Below, one piece after another: positions 27,698 through 35,857 of a stretch of DNA of 64,000 bases. Numbering within the stretch: the first letter of the stretch is position 1; every line of letters starts with the position of its first letter. The stretch is from Archangiaceae bacterium (lineage in GTDB: Bacteria > Myxococcota > Myxococcia > Myxococcales > Myxococcaceae). The stretch covers positions 1 through 64,000 of the forward strand of contig JAACJQ010000137.1 of assembly GCA_016879935.1 (NCBI GenBank). Reading direction: 5' to 3'. The notes under the pieces are model-generated. The model was not told the origin of the DNA. It saw only the letters and a list, made by a program, of their open reading frames with translations, and ran no database searches. Made by a program: the position numbers and the translations under genes.

Positions 27698-28891
27698 TCA
27701 CGGGCCCAGGTTGATGTTGTCGATGCCGAACGAGGTGCGGTCTCCGCCGGGCTGTGCGGGGTACGAGGCCTGTGCGCGCAGCACCATCGAGTCGAGCGGC
27801 TCGGCGTGCGAGACGGACTGCACGGTGGTGAAGCTCGTGCCCGAGGCGGTGCGGAAACGAACCTGCCCGCCACTCTCTTCGATGCGGAGCCAGCGGGGCC
27901 AGGTGGCGGGAGCTCCGGCGGTGACGACCTGAGCGCCGACGCCGCCGTCAGAGAGCGACCACGCTGCGACGAGGCCGCGGCTGTCCATCTCCCAGCGAAA
28001 CGAGGGCAGCGGTTGTGCTGGGCGGAACAGCCCGATGTGACCGGTGAAGTTGTTGGTGACGTCGGGTCTGGTGGTGAGCTCGACCGTCACGCCGCAGCCG
28101 CGAAGTGGGAGCGGCGCCGTGACCTGCGCAGACGAAGTGTCGGCCATCGTGTTGCGGCTCATCACGCTCATCACCAGGTCACCGGCCGTCACCGCAGCCT
28201 GGTTCAGCGTCCACAGCGTGGCGCCGCTCGAGAAGTCGTCGGTGAAGGCAGACCAGCAGCGCACGCACGCGCTGTTGACGCAGCTCGCGCCCTGGGCACA
28301 GCCGCCTCCGGTGCAGGTGGTCGGGCAGGTGGTCGTCATGCCGGTGCAGAGAAAGAGGCCACACGCCTCGCCGGGGGAGGAAGCGACGCAGCGGCCCGGC
28401 TGCACGCCGTTGCAGCGTTCGCAGGCGGCCGTGCAGGCGCTCTCGCAGCAGACCTGGTCGACGCAGGTAAGCCCGCTTCGGCACGTCGTGCTCGACTGAC
28501 ACGAGCCGCCGAGGGCTGTGCCTGCGTCTGCGCTTCCACCGGCCGTTGTCGAGCCACCCGCCGTCGCAGAGCCACCCGCGATTGCGGAGCCACCGGCCGT
28601 GGCGGAGCCGCCCGCCGTCGCGGAGCCGCCCGCCGTCGCGGAGCCGCCCGCCGTCGCGGAACCGCCCGCCGTCGCAGCGCCGCCTGCCGTCGCTGACCCG
28701 CCAGCCGTCGCTGATCCGCCAGCCGTGGTCGACCCACCGCCAGTCGCGCCCGTCTGCTGACACTGCCCCATCACGCACGTCCACCCGTCGGCGCATTCAC
28801 CGCTGCTGGCGCAGGCGAACTGCTCGTTCTGGAACGTCGGCGTGCGTTGGCATCCGATGATCACGAGGCTGATCAACAGGGCACGGTTCAT
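27698..28891 (-). CDS. Cys-rich lipoprotein with TAGGSA repeats and C-terminal lectin-like domain
   Basis: A 397-residue lipoprotein (lipobox VIIGC). After a short four-cysteine segment (CASSGECADGWTCVMGQC) come about eleven TAGGSA units, then a Cys-rich region (CCESACTAACERC), and a C-terminal domain with the look of a concanavalin-like/LamG fold (FSSGATLWTLN, GHIGLFRPA, IDNINLGP). It starts in the stop of the upstream gene (ATGA) and is followed one base later by the next. It is probably a surface-displayed binding protein. Confidence 0.78.
   Translation of the reverse strand: MNRALLISLVIIGCQRTPTFQNEQFACASSGECADGWTCVMGQCQQTGATGGGSTTAGGSATAGGSATAGGAATAGGSATAGGSATAGGSATAGGSATAGGSAIAGGSATAGGSTTAGGSADAGTALGGSCQSSTTCRSGLTCVDQVCCESACTAACERCNGVQPGRCVASSPGEACGLFLCTGMTTTCPTTCTGGGCAQGASCVNSACVRCWSAFTDDFSSGATLWTLNQAAVTAGDLVMSVMSRNTMADTSSAQVTAPLPLRGCGVTVELTTRPDVTNNFTGHIGLFRPAQPLPSFRWEMDSRGLVAAWSLSDGGVGAQVVTAGAPATWPRWLRIEESGGQVRFRTASGTSFTTVQSVSHAEPLDSMVLRAQASYPAQPGGDRTSFGIDNINLGP
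28537..28752 (-). repeat. 18-bp tandem coding repeat
   Basis: About eleven copies of an 18-bp unit encode TAGGSA on the minus strand, with small codon and residue changes (TAGGAA, IAGGSA, TAGGST). It forms the flexible linker of the lipoprotein at 27698. Confidence 0.92.
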
Positions 28892-29865
28892 CGTAGCGCT
28901 CCCACGGCAAAGTCGGCATCGAAGGGCACCATGAGAGAGGCTCCCGACGGCGACGCGCTCACCGTGACCGGCCCGATGAGAAACAGCGTCACGCCAGCGG
29001 CCAGAGCGACCCCACCGGCGACGAGCAGTACGCCCGCGGCCTGCCATGCCCCGTTGGCTCGCGCGTCGAGCAGAAAGGCCTCGCGCTGCGTGAGTGACGT
29101 GATGCGACCTTCAGCATCACGCGTCGCCGCTGCCAGCGCCGCACGTGGTTGATCAGCCTGCGTGAGCGCGAAGACGCCACTGCCGAGCGCAGCGACACCG
29201 ACCCCCGCCGCGATGATGCCGGCGATGCCGAAGGTCGAGAGGCGCGTGGGCGTTTGGGCGGGCCCGGGCGTGCTCGCGACCACCGCCGGTGCGAGGTGTT
29301 TCGGTGCCGCCGCGGTTCCCCACTCGAGCAGCACCGAGTCGGCCGGACCCAGCAGCGTGAGCCACACGTCGACCGGCTCGCTGCTGCTCCATGGCGGCTC
29401 GATGCGATTGGCGACCGGAGCCTTCACTGACTTCGTCTCTCCTGCCATGCGCCACGACATCGCGACCGATTGCGCGAGACCGAAGGCGTCTCCGCCGATG
29501 ACGACGGCACCCGACTCGACGGCGAGCGAGAGCCGCCCACCGCGACTGACCGCGTCTTTCGCTTCGAGCACGAGCGTTCTCACGCGCGGCCCGAACTGAT
29601 CAGGCAACTGCCACCCGGGCTCGAGCGCCAGCAACTGACGGAACGCGAGCCGTGCCTCGTCGTCACGTTTCACCGAGGCCAGACACAGCGCGCGCAGGGT
29701 GAGCGCGTGAACGACCTCTTCGCGCGAGAAGCCGCTCCAGTTGGCTGGAGGCGGAGTCAACGTGAGGGCGCGCTCGAACTGAAGCTCGTCGAAGGCCCGT
29801 TGCGCCTCAGCGAGGGGATCGACGGACTGCGCGAGGAGCAGCAAGGCGACGAGAGTCGACGACAC
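28888..29865 (-). CDS. TPR-like exported protein with C-terminal transmembrane pair
   Basis: A 325-residue protein from GTG 29865. A signal peptide (STLVALLLLAQSVDP) precedes TPR-like helices (about residues 18-100), a beta-rich middle, and two membrane helices (FGIAGIIAAGVGVAALGSG and GVLLVAGGVALAAGVTLF) separated by a 45-residue helical segment. It is the first gene of the leftward operon; the kinase at 29947 is divergent from it. The membrane pair resembles that of the protein at 16135. It may be an assembly or docking factor, but this is a guess. Confidence 0.75.
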   Translation of the reverse strand: MSSTLVALLLLAQSVDPLAEAQRAFDELQFERALTLTPPPANWSGFSREEVVHALTLRALCLASVKRDDEARLAFRQLLALEPGWQLPDQFGPRVRTLVLEAKDAVSRGGRLSLAVESGAVVIGGDAFGLAQSVAMSWRMAGETKSVKAPVANRIEPPWSSSEPVDVWLTLLGPADSVLLEWGTAAAPKHLAPAVVASTPGPAQTPTRLSTFGIAGIIAAGVGVAALGSGVFALTQADQPRAALAAATRDAEGRITSLTQREAFLLDARANGAWQAAGVLLVAGGVALAAGVTLFLIGPVTVSASPSGASLMVPFDADFAVGALR

Positions 29866-29946
29866 CGCGCGAGCTTAGCCGCTCCTTCACGTCTGGCGCC
29901 CCCGAACACTTGACGCGTTCGTCAGCCGTACCCAAGCTGCCGAAGC

Positions 29947-31458
29947 TTGTCCTTCACGCCCTGGCACCCTGGAGATCGCGTCGGTGCCTACACGCTCTCG
30001 CGGCTGGTGGCGTCAGGCGGCATGGCCGAGGTGTGGGAGGCGCGGCTCGACGGGCCGGTGGGCTTCGCCAAACGCGTCGCCGTCAAACGGCTGATGCCCT
30101 CGTTGTCCGACGACCCGCAGTTCGTCGCGTTGTTTCTCGACGAGGCGCGGCTGATGGCGAGCCTCACGCACCCGCACATCTGTCAGGTGCTCGAGCTCGG
30201 CGAGAAGGACGGCTGCTACTGGGTCGCGATGGAGTTCCTCGCCGGCCACACTGCCTACCAGCTCATTCGCGAGACGCTGAAGCGCGGCTGGCGGCTGCCC
30301 ATCGAGCTCGGCGTGCTCATCGCGCGCGACACCGCCGAAGCGCTCGCCTACGCACACGCGAAGACCGACGAGTCGGGCAAGTCACTGGGCATCATCCACC
30401 GTGACGTGTCTCCGCAGAACGTGATGGTGACGTACGAGGGCGTGGTGAAGCTGGTCGACTTCGGCATCGCGAAGGCGGCCACGCGCACCGTCATCACCGA
30501 GACCGGCCAGCTGCGCGGCAAGATGGCCTACATGCCGCCCGAGCAGGCCCGCGGCGACCCGCTCGATGGCCGGGCTGATCAGTTCTCGCTCGGCGCGACG
30601 ATGTTCGAGCTGGTCACCCACACGCGGCTCTACGGCACGCTCAAGGAGATGGACCTGTTTCGCGAGGTGGCGGTGAAGGAGGACCCGCTGCCCAGAGGTC
30701 GTTCGCGTGCGCCCGAGCTGCCCGAGGTGCTCGACGAGGTCTTGGCGCGCATGCTCGAGCGCGATCGCGAGAAGCGCTACGGCACGATGATCGAGGTGCG
30801 TGACGCGCTGTCGGCGTTCCTCAACGACAACTCGCACTCGCTGCCCAGCACCGAGTCGCTCGCGCGGTACATGGCGAGCTGCTTTCCGCCCGAGTCGAGA
30901 CCGGCCTTCACCACGCAGACGGGCACGCCCATCAGCCTCAGCCGGCCGACGGCGCAAAAACCGGTGCCGCGCCGGCGCAAAGCCCTCGTCGCCGGAGTCA
31001 TCGCCGCGCTCGTGCTCGTGGGCGCCGTGTGGTGGGGCGCGTCGTCGAGAGCACCTGCTGCCACGCCCGTCGCGCTCGCCGAGCCCGTTCGCCCAGTCGA
31101 GCCACCACCCGCGCCCATCGGTCCCGTGGTGCCGCCGCCCGTGGAGCCCGTCGTCGAAGTCGAGCTCGACGCTGGCCTCGACCTCGACCTTGCGCCGCTC
31201 GCGGCCTCCGACCCGAAGCGCCGGCCCGCCCCTGGGAAGCGCGTGGTCGCGAAGCCGGGCTTTCTCTCGCTGCAGACCACTCCGTGGACGCTGGTCTTCC
31301 TCGGCAAGAAGAACCTCGGCGAGACGCCATTGGCGAACGTCGCGCTGCCCGCCGGCGTTCACCGCCTCAAGCTCGTGAACGACGAGAAGAAGCTGTCGAC
31401 GACCATCGAGGTCGAGATCAAACCCGGCCAGACGACGACGAAGCGGCTGAGCTTCTGA
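29947..31458 (+). CDS. Ser/Thr protein kinase with PEGA-like C-terminal domain
   Basis: A 503-residue eukaryote-like kinase: residues 14-280 contain VASGGMAEVWEA (a degenerate glycine loop), VAVKR, HRDVSPQN, DFGIAK and YMPPEQA. One membrane helix follows (about residues 345-365), then a Pro/Val-rich linker and a beta-rich PEGA-like tail (SLQTTPWTLVFLGKKN...GETPL). The start is an unusual TTG; no better in-frame codon precedes the kinase domain. It is divergent from the surface operon at 28888, and convergent with a second kinase. Its regulatory targets are unknown. Confidence 0.92.
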   Translation: MSFTPWHPGDRVGAYTLSRLVASGGMAEVWEARLDGPVGFAKRVAVKRLMPSLSDDPQFVALFLDEARLMASLTHPHICQVLELGEKDGCYWVAMEFLAGHTAYQLIRETLKRGWRLPIELGVLIARDTAEALAYAHAKTDESGKSLGIIHRDVSPQNVMVTYEGVVKLVDFGIAKAATRTVITETGQLRGKMAYMPPEQARGDPLDGRADQFSLGATMFELVTHTRLYGTLKEMDLFREVAVKEDPLPRGRSRAPELPEVLDEVLARMLERDREKRYGTMIEVRDALSAFLNDNSHSLPSTESLARYMASCFPPESRPAFTTQTGTPISLSRPTAQKPVPRRRKALVAGVIAALVLVGAVWWGASSRAPAATPVALAEPVRPVEPPPAPIGPVVPPPVEPVVEVELDAGLDLDLAPLAASDPKRRPAPGKRVVAKPGFLSLQTTPWTLVFLGKKNLGETPLANVALPAGVHRLKLVNDEKKLSTTIEVEIKPGQTTTKRLSF

Positions 31459-31464
31459 GCCCGG

Positions 31465-33465
31465 TCACGGCGCCACTACTGCCCGCAGCGGGAAGTGGAG
31501 CGTCACCGCCTCCTCTGCAGCGACCGGCACCCGCTCGGTGATCGACTCGAAGCCCTCGGCCCACACCATCACCAGATGGGTCGAGGCGCCGATGTTGGTG
31601 AGCTCGAGCGGCGTGTAGCCGACCGGCAGACCGTCGACGAACACCTGCGCACGCACGGTCGCGGTGATGTGCAACGTGGAGCTGCCCGGGCGGCGCTGGC
31701 GCTGCACACCGACCGGGGTGTGCGGCCTGGCGACGGGAGGGGGCTCGAAGAGCTCGGCCGGTGGCGTCGACGAGACCGGTGTGGCGAGCGGGGCTTCGAC
31801 GGGTGACGCCGCCTCGGGAGTCGTCGACGCCGTCACCGGCCCCTGCGGCACGCGCGAGCGGCGCGAGGCGAGTCGCGAGAGCCCGGCGTCGACCGACAGA
31901 ACTCGGGCGGCCTGGGAGCGCGTGGGCTCCGGCTCGAGCTCGGCACCCCCATCGGGGTCGACGCCAGCGTCGGCACCCGCGTGCAGCCGCGCCGCTTCGA
32001 CCCCCCGCAGCTCCTTCGCCAGCGCGAGCGCGCGTTCGTCATTTGCCTCGAGGCTCATCACCGTCTGGAGCAGCGTGCTCGCTGCGTCGAGCTCTCCTGC
32101 GGCCATGGCTGCGCGCGCGGCCGCGAGCGAGCGCGAGACCCGCAGATCTGACTCGAGCCGGGTCAGGTGCAGCTCGTCGGCCTGGGTTGGTTCAGGCATC
32201 GCCGCCACCCGACGCACGAGCTCTTCGGTGCGGCCGAAGTGGCCCTGGGCCAGCTCCCGCTCCGCCTCGGCGAAGAACGAGGCGCGCTCGGTCTGTCGAC
32301 GCCGCTCCTCCTTCACCTGCGACCAGCCGAGGCCCACGGCGCCCAGCTTCAGCGCCACCGCGAAGGCGAACGCGAAGACGCCCCAGCGCCGGTTGGAGCG
32401 CGTCGTCATGGTGGTGAGGTTCGACACGACGATGTCGATCTCCGAGACCGCCAGCTCGGCCTCGACGAGGGGCAGCTGCGAGGTGGCGAGCTGGGCCGAG
32501 GGTGCTCGCAGCGCTCCAGAAGGCGGCGGCGGCGGCGCTTCGGTGGTCGAGGCGCTCAGGCCTTTCACCCACGGGCCCAGCTCGGCGTCGGTGCTGCCGG
32601 GCGTCTGGGTGAGCCACTCGCGGAGCGCGTCGGCCGCGGCGAGGGCCGAGGGACAGCGGCGCTGCGGCTCGTGCTCGAGCAACCACAACACCACGCGCTC
32701 GAGCCCCTTCGGGTAGTCGGGCACCAGCTCGGAGGGCGCGCGGTACGTACCGAGGTTGATGGCCTCCATCACCTTCAAGTCGGTGGAGCCGCTGAACGGC
32801 GTCTGCCCCGTCGTCGCGACGTAGAGGCACACGCCCAGGCTGAAGACGTCGGTGCGCGGGTCGACGCAGTGGTCGGGGTCGACGAGCAGCTCGGGCGCGG
32901 TGAAGCGCACCTTGCCTTTGACGACGCCCGACTTCGTGTGCGTGAGCCGCCCCTCGGCCTTGGCGACGCCGAAGTCAGCCACCTTCGCGACGCCGTCGAG
33001 CGTGACGAGGATGTTCTGCGGGCTGATGTCGCGGTGAATGATGTGGAGCGGCCGGCCTTCGGTGTCGCTCGCGTGGTGCGCGTGGTGCAGCCCGCGTGCG
33101 GCTCCCTCGATGAGGCGGGCCATGTGGCGATGGTCGAGCCGGTTCGAGGTCTGCGCGGCGCGAATGAGCTGCGCCATCGACGGGCCCGAGACGAACTCCA
33201 TCACGATGTACGGAACGCCCTGTTCGTCGGCGGTCAGCTCGAACGTCTGCACGATGTTCTGGTGCGAGAGGTTCGCGGCGATGCGCGCCTCGTCGAGGAA
33301 CATCTCGACGAAGGCCTGCTCCGAGAGCAGATGCGGGAGAATTCTCTTCAGCACGACCAGCTTCTCGAAGCCGCCGAGCCCGGTCTGCTTGCACTTGAAG
33401 ACCTCGGCCATGCCCCCGGCACCCAGACGCTGCAGCACGGTGAAGCGGTCGAGCGGAGAGGACAT
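31465..33465 (-). CDS. Ser/Thr protein kinase with C-terminal PEGA domain
   Basis: A 666-residue kinase: residues 8-280 carry RLGAGGMAEVFKC, VVLKR (Lys), HRDISPQN, ADFGVAK and TAPELL. A membrane helix (WGVFAFAFAVALKLGAVGLGW) is followed by a helical/TPR-like region with acidic charge (about 400-510), a Pro/Ser linker, and a PEGA domain at the end (VRAQVFVDGLPVGYTPLEL). Kinase and PEGA lie on opposite sides of the membrane, as in many myxobacterial kinases. It is convergent, six bases away, with the first kinase. Confidence 0.93.
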   Translation of the reverse strand: MSSPLDRFTVLQRLGAGGMAEVFKCKQTGLGGFEKLVVLKRILPHLLSEQAFVEMFLDEARIAANLSHQNIVQTFELTADEQGVPYIVMEFVSGPSMAQLIRAAQTSNRLDHRHMARLIEGAARGLHHAHHASDTEGRPLHIIHRDISPQNILVTLDGVAKVADFGVAKAEGRLTHTKSGVVKGKVRFTAPELLVDPDHCVDPRTDVFSLGVCLYVATTGQTPFSGSTDLKVMEAINLGTYRAPSELVPDYPKGLERVVLWLLEHEPQRRCPSALAAADALREWLTQTPGSTDAELGPWVKGLSASTTEAPPPPPSGALRAPSAQLATSQLPLVEAELAVSEIDIVVSNLTTMTTRSNRRWGVFAFAFAVALKLGAVGLGWSQVKEERRRQTERASFFAEAERELAQGHFGRTEELVRRVAAMPEPTQADELHLTRLESDLRVSRSLAAARAAMAAGELDAASTLLQTVMSLEANDERALALAKELRGVEAARLHAGADAGVDPDGGAELEPEPTRSQAARVLSVDAGLSRLASRRSRVPQGPVTASTTPEAASPVEAPLATPVSSTPPAELFEPPPVARPHTPVGVQRQRRPGSSTLHITATVRAQVFVDGLPVGYTPLELTNIGASTHLVMVWAEGFESITERVPVAAEEAVTLHFPLRAVVAP

Positions 33466-33598
33466 GGCTTCGCCTGACGTGGTGGGTGCAACGCATGTGC
33501 GCGCCCGTCAGACGAAGCTGACTCGAACGGCCTTCGCGACCGTCGAAGCACAGCGCACAAGTTGCAGCGGGGTGCTCCGGCCGCGCGACCGATGCGAG

Positions 33599-33616
33599 TG
33601 TCAGGTTGGCCTGACA
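33599..33616 (-). terminator. TGTCAGG inverted repeat
   Basis: TGTCAGG and CCTGACA pair over seven bases with a TTGG loop. It lies 23 bases after the phosphodiesterase stop and 133 bases before the kinase start, both on the minus strand. It could be a terminator of the first (though no T-run follows) or an operator of the second. Confidence 0.3.
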
Positions 33617-33638
33617 GGGCGGCTCGACGCCCGTGACG

Positions 33639-34241
33639 TCAGCCGCCGGGCGGTGCCCAGCGCTTGCCCGTCTCACAGTCGACGTGATGCAGCGACACGC
33701 CTGCTTCGGTGATGCGCATCACACCGTACAGAATCGGCAGGGTGAACCGTCGCGGCCCGATGGAGCCGGGGTTGAACACCGTCAGCCCCCGGTCTTGCCC
33801 GAAGAACGGCACGTGCGAGTGGCCGCACAGAATGAGCGAGGCCTTCTCCGTTCTCGCCAGCCGCGCGGCGTCGGCTCTCACCCTGGGCCCCGCCACTGCG
33901 ATGTGCGTGAGCAACACCGTCAGCTGCGTGCGCGCCTCGTGCGTGAGCTCGAGCACCAGCGCGTCGGGCAGGTCGTGCAGCCGCACGTCGATGTTCCCGC
34001 GAACCGCGTGCACCGGTGCGATGGCCGAGAAGGTGTCGAGCACCGAGAGGTCGCCGATGTCTCCACCGTGCACGATGGCGTCTGGCTTCAGCGCAGCGAG
34101 CTGCTCGACGCCGCGCGGGTCGGGCCTGGAGTGCGTGTCGGCCACCAGGCCGAGCGTCAACGTGCCGTCGGGCCGCAGGCTGCGCTGCGCGCGCGTCACC
34201 ACGAACGGCGGTCCACGGCGGGTCTTCGCGCTGGCCTTCAC
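33639..34241 (-). CDS. YfcE/MJ0936-type metallophosphoesterase
   Basis: A 200-residue calcineurin-like phosphoesterase. Metal-binding motifs are GLVADTHSRPD, HGGDIGD, RGNID, LLTH and CGHSH. Family members hydrolyse phosphodiesters with Mn2+ or similar. The GTG at 34241 with GGAG eight bases upstream is preferred: an earlier TTG at 34274 would place the start inside the hairpin that ends the rpmB transcript. It lies downstream of rpmB on the same strand, behind that terminator, so it is probably independently expressed. Confidence 0.87.
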   Translation of the reverse strand: MKASAKTRRGPPFVVTRAQRSLRPDGTLTLGLVADTHSRPDPRGVEQLAALKPDAIVHGGDIGDLSVLDTFSAIAPVHAVRGNIDVRLHDLPDALVLELTHEARTQLTVLLTHIAVAGPRVRADAARLARTEKASLILCGHSHVPFFGQDRGLTVFNPGSIGPRRFTLPILYGVMRITEAGVSLHHVDCETGKRWAPPGG

Positions 34242-34261
34242 GGGGAGACTCCAGACATGAA

Positions 34262-34297
34262 GAAGCCGCCGCAAGTCCGAAGACCCACGACGGCTTC
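34262..34297 (-). terminator. Intrinsic terminator after rpmB
   Basis: Read on the minus strand, GAAGCCG and CGGCTTC pair with an inner GTC-TTCG-GAC hairpin, and are followed by TTCATGTC. It lies 23 bases after the rpmB stop. The tail TTCTTCATGTC also follows the terminator at 35499. Confidence 0.55.
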
Positions 34298-34320
34298 ACG
34301 AGAACGACGACGGAGAAGTC

Positions 34321-34554
34321 TTAGACTTCGCCAGCTCGCTCGAGCTCGGCGTACACCTTCTCGATGCCGCGCTTGTTGATGATGCGGAGCGCGTGCGCCG
34401 AAACGCGCAGCGTCACCCACTTCTTCTTGTTGGCCAGCCAGAACCGGTGCTTCTGGAGGTTCGGCAGCGAGCGGGTCTTCGACTTGTTGTTGGCGTGGCT
34501 GACGTTGTTGCCAACCATCGGGCGCTTGCCCGTCACCTGACATACGCGGGACAT
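34321..34554 (-). CDS. rpmB: 50S ribosomal protein L28
   Basis: A 77-residue L28 beginning [20 protein letters not shown], with the family's PNLQKHRFW and [18 protein letters not shown]. It lacks the paired CxxC zinc motifs of the zinc-binding version, so it is the zinc-independent type. It follows rpsN by 30 bases on the same strand. The rpsN-rpmB pairing often belongs to zinc-sparing sets controlled by Zur elsewhere, but no Zur box was noticed. Confidence 0.97.
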   Translation of the reverse strand: MSRVCQVTGKRPMVGNNVSHANNKSKTRSLPNLQKHRFWLANKKKWVTLRVSAHALRIINKRGIEKVYAELERAGEV

Positions 34555-34584
34555 GGGGTTTCCTTTGGTTCTTCGAAAAGAGGG

Positions 34585-34890
34585 TTACCAGCTCGCCTTG
34601 ACGACGCCGGTGAGCTCGCCCGCGAGCGCCTTCTCACGGAACTGAATGCGCGAGAGGCCGAACTTGCGAAGGTTGCCACGGGGACGGCCCGTGACGAGGC
34701 AGCGGGCGACGACGCGAATCGCGCTCGCGTCGCGGGGCTGCTTCTGCAGCTTCACGATGGCCGCCGCGCGGTCCTCGGCAGAGGTCGCGGGGTTCTTGAT
34801 GGTCGCCTTCAGCTCGAGGCGCTTGGCGCGGAACTTCTGCGAGAGCGCACGGCGGCGGTTGTTCTTGATGATGGAAGAGGTCTTGGCCAT
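34585..34890 (-). CDS. rpsN: 30S ribosomal protein S14, zinc-independent type
   Basis: A 101-residue S14 with [18 protein letters not shown] at the start and C-terminal [15 protein letters not shown]-type segment (here [18 protein letters not shown]). There is a single Cys ([11 protein letters not shown]) and no CxxC zinc finger; the long form of about 100 residues matches the C-minus class. ATG 34890 is supported by the family N-terminus. Upstream lies a possible sigma-70-like promoter. It is divergent from the lysine-rich protein gene. Confidence 0.97.
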   Translation of the reverse strand: MAKTSSIIKNNRRRALSQKFRAKRLELKATIKNPATSAEDRAAAIVKLQKQPRDASAIRVVARCLVTGRPRGNLRKFGLSRIQFREKALAGELTGVVKASW

Positions 34891-34945
34891 GGAAGAGGTG
34901 CTGCCCTTACGGAAAAGATGGTGAACCGGAACGGAAGGCGAGCCC

Positions 34946-34973
34946 CTTACACACAAACGCCTGTTGCGATCAA
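34946..34973 (-). promoter_or_regulatory. rpsN: Possible sigma-70 promoter for rpsN-rpmB
   Basis: On the minus strand TTGATC and TGTAAG are separated by 16 bases. They lie 56 bases before the rpsN start. The match to consensus is partial, so this is a suggestion. Confidence 0.35.
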
Positions 34974-35080
34974 GTTCGATGGCTGTCGCGGGTTGCATTC
35001 CCCTCGCACGTGGGGCAAGAGAGCCGCCCTTTCCCGATCAGACCGTCATTGGTCCGTCACTTCCAGGAGCACGAGTTCGC

Positions 35081-35470
35081 ATGGGCACGCTGAAGAGCTT
35101 CCTCGAGTCGAAGAAGATCACCACGAAGCAGGTTCACACCACCTCCAAGCGCATCGAGTCGTCCGACGCCGCCGCGCGCGTGCTGCTCGTCAAGCGCGTC
35201 GCCAAGCGCGCCAACAAGGAGCTCGCGGCCAAGAAGTACGCCGAGCTCGACCTCGCGAAGCCGACGTCGATGGGCCGTGGCGTGACCGTCAAGCAGGTCG
35301 AGGCCGCCTCCGCCGAGGTCGCCGTCTCCCGCAAGGTGCGCGCGAAGATCCTCCGCGCCGTGAACACGATTCTGACCTCGAAGAAGGAAGCCGCCGTCGA
35401 CATGAAGGCGCTCTTCGAAGGCACGAAGGCGAAGCCGGGCAAGAAGCCGAAGGAAGAGGCGAAGAAGTAA
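35081..35470 (+). CDS. Lysine-rich basic protein of unknown function
   Basis: A 129-residue, strongly basic, mostly helical protein without a signal peptide. It starts MGTLKSFLESKKITTKQV and ends in a lysine/proline tail (KAKPGKKPKEEAKK) reminiscent of H1-type histone tails. AGGAG lies upstream of the ATG. It is divergent from rpsN and followed by a strong terminator. It could bind nucleic acid or ribosomes, but no family was recognised. Confidence 0.75.
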   Translation: MGTLKSFLESKKITTKQVHTTSKRIESSDAAARVLLVKRVAKRANKELAAKKYAELDLAKPTSMGRGVTVKQVEAASAEVAVSRKVRAKILRAVNTILTSKKEAAVDMKALFEGTKAKPGKKPKEEAKK

Positions 35471-35498
35471 TCGCCGCTCCGTCGTGCTGAAGCACAGA

Positions 35499-35529
35499 GC
35501 CCGCTCGTTCCCTCATGGGAGCGGCGGGC
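35499..35529 (+). terminator. Intrinsic terminator
   Basis: GCCCGC pairs with GCGGGC and CGTTCCC with GGGAGCG around a TCAT loop, followed by TTCTTC. It lies 28 bases after the lysine-rich gene stop, and is the clearest terminator in the window. Confidence 0.7.
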
Positions 35530-35620
35530 TTCTTCATGTCAGGCGTTTTCGCTTCGCCATCGGCGGAGGCCCACGCAGACTCCGTCGGCCGTTCGAACAC
35601 CAACCTCAAGGGGAACCTCC

Positions 35621-35857
35621 ATGAAGAAGATGCTCTTCGTCGCCGTCGTGTCCGCAGCGCTGGGTGGTCTGGCCACGCAGGCCTTTGCCGACCCGCAGCC
35701 CAACATGAAGAAGGCGCTCGTCTCGCTCGAAGAAGCGAAGAACCACCTCGAGAAGGCCACGGCCGACAAGGGCGGCCACCGCGTGAAGGCCATGGCGCTC
35801 GTCGCCGACGCCATCGCCGAGGTGAAGGCCGGCATCGAGTTCGACAACAAGCACTGA
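35621..35857 (+). CDS. Small exported helical protein
   Basis: A 78-residue protein with signal peptide (KKMLFVAVVSAALGGLATQAFA) cleaved after AFA. The mature part is an amphipathic two-helix hairpin (NMKKALVSLEEAKNHLEKA...HRVKAMALVADAIAEVKAGI). An A/G-rich SD (AAGGGGA) is present upstream. The pattern DKGGHRVKA recalls small periplasmic helical proteins common in proteobacteria with no settled function. Its stop overlaps the next gene's start (TGATG). Confidence 0.78.
   Translation: MKKMLFVAVVSAALGGLATQAFADPQPNMKKALVSLEEAKNHLEKATADKGGHRVKAMALVADAIAEVKAGIEFDNKH

Noticed and set aside
28537-28752. Possible CRISPR-like array
   Set aside because: The units are 18 bp with no spacers and encode TAGGSA in frame.
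34242-34274. A longer N-terminus for the metallophosphoesterase from TTG 34274
   Set aside because: It would begin within the rpmB terminator hairpin; GTG 34241 has a GGAG upstream.
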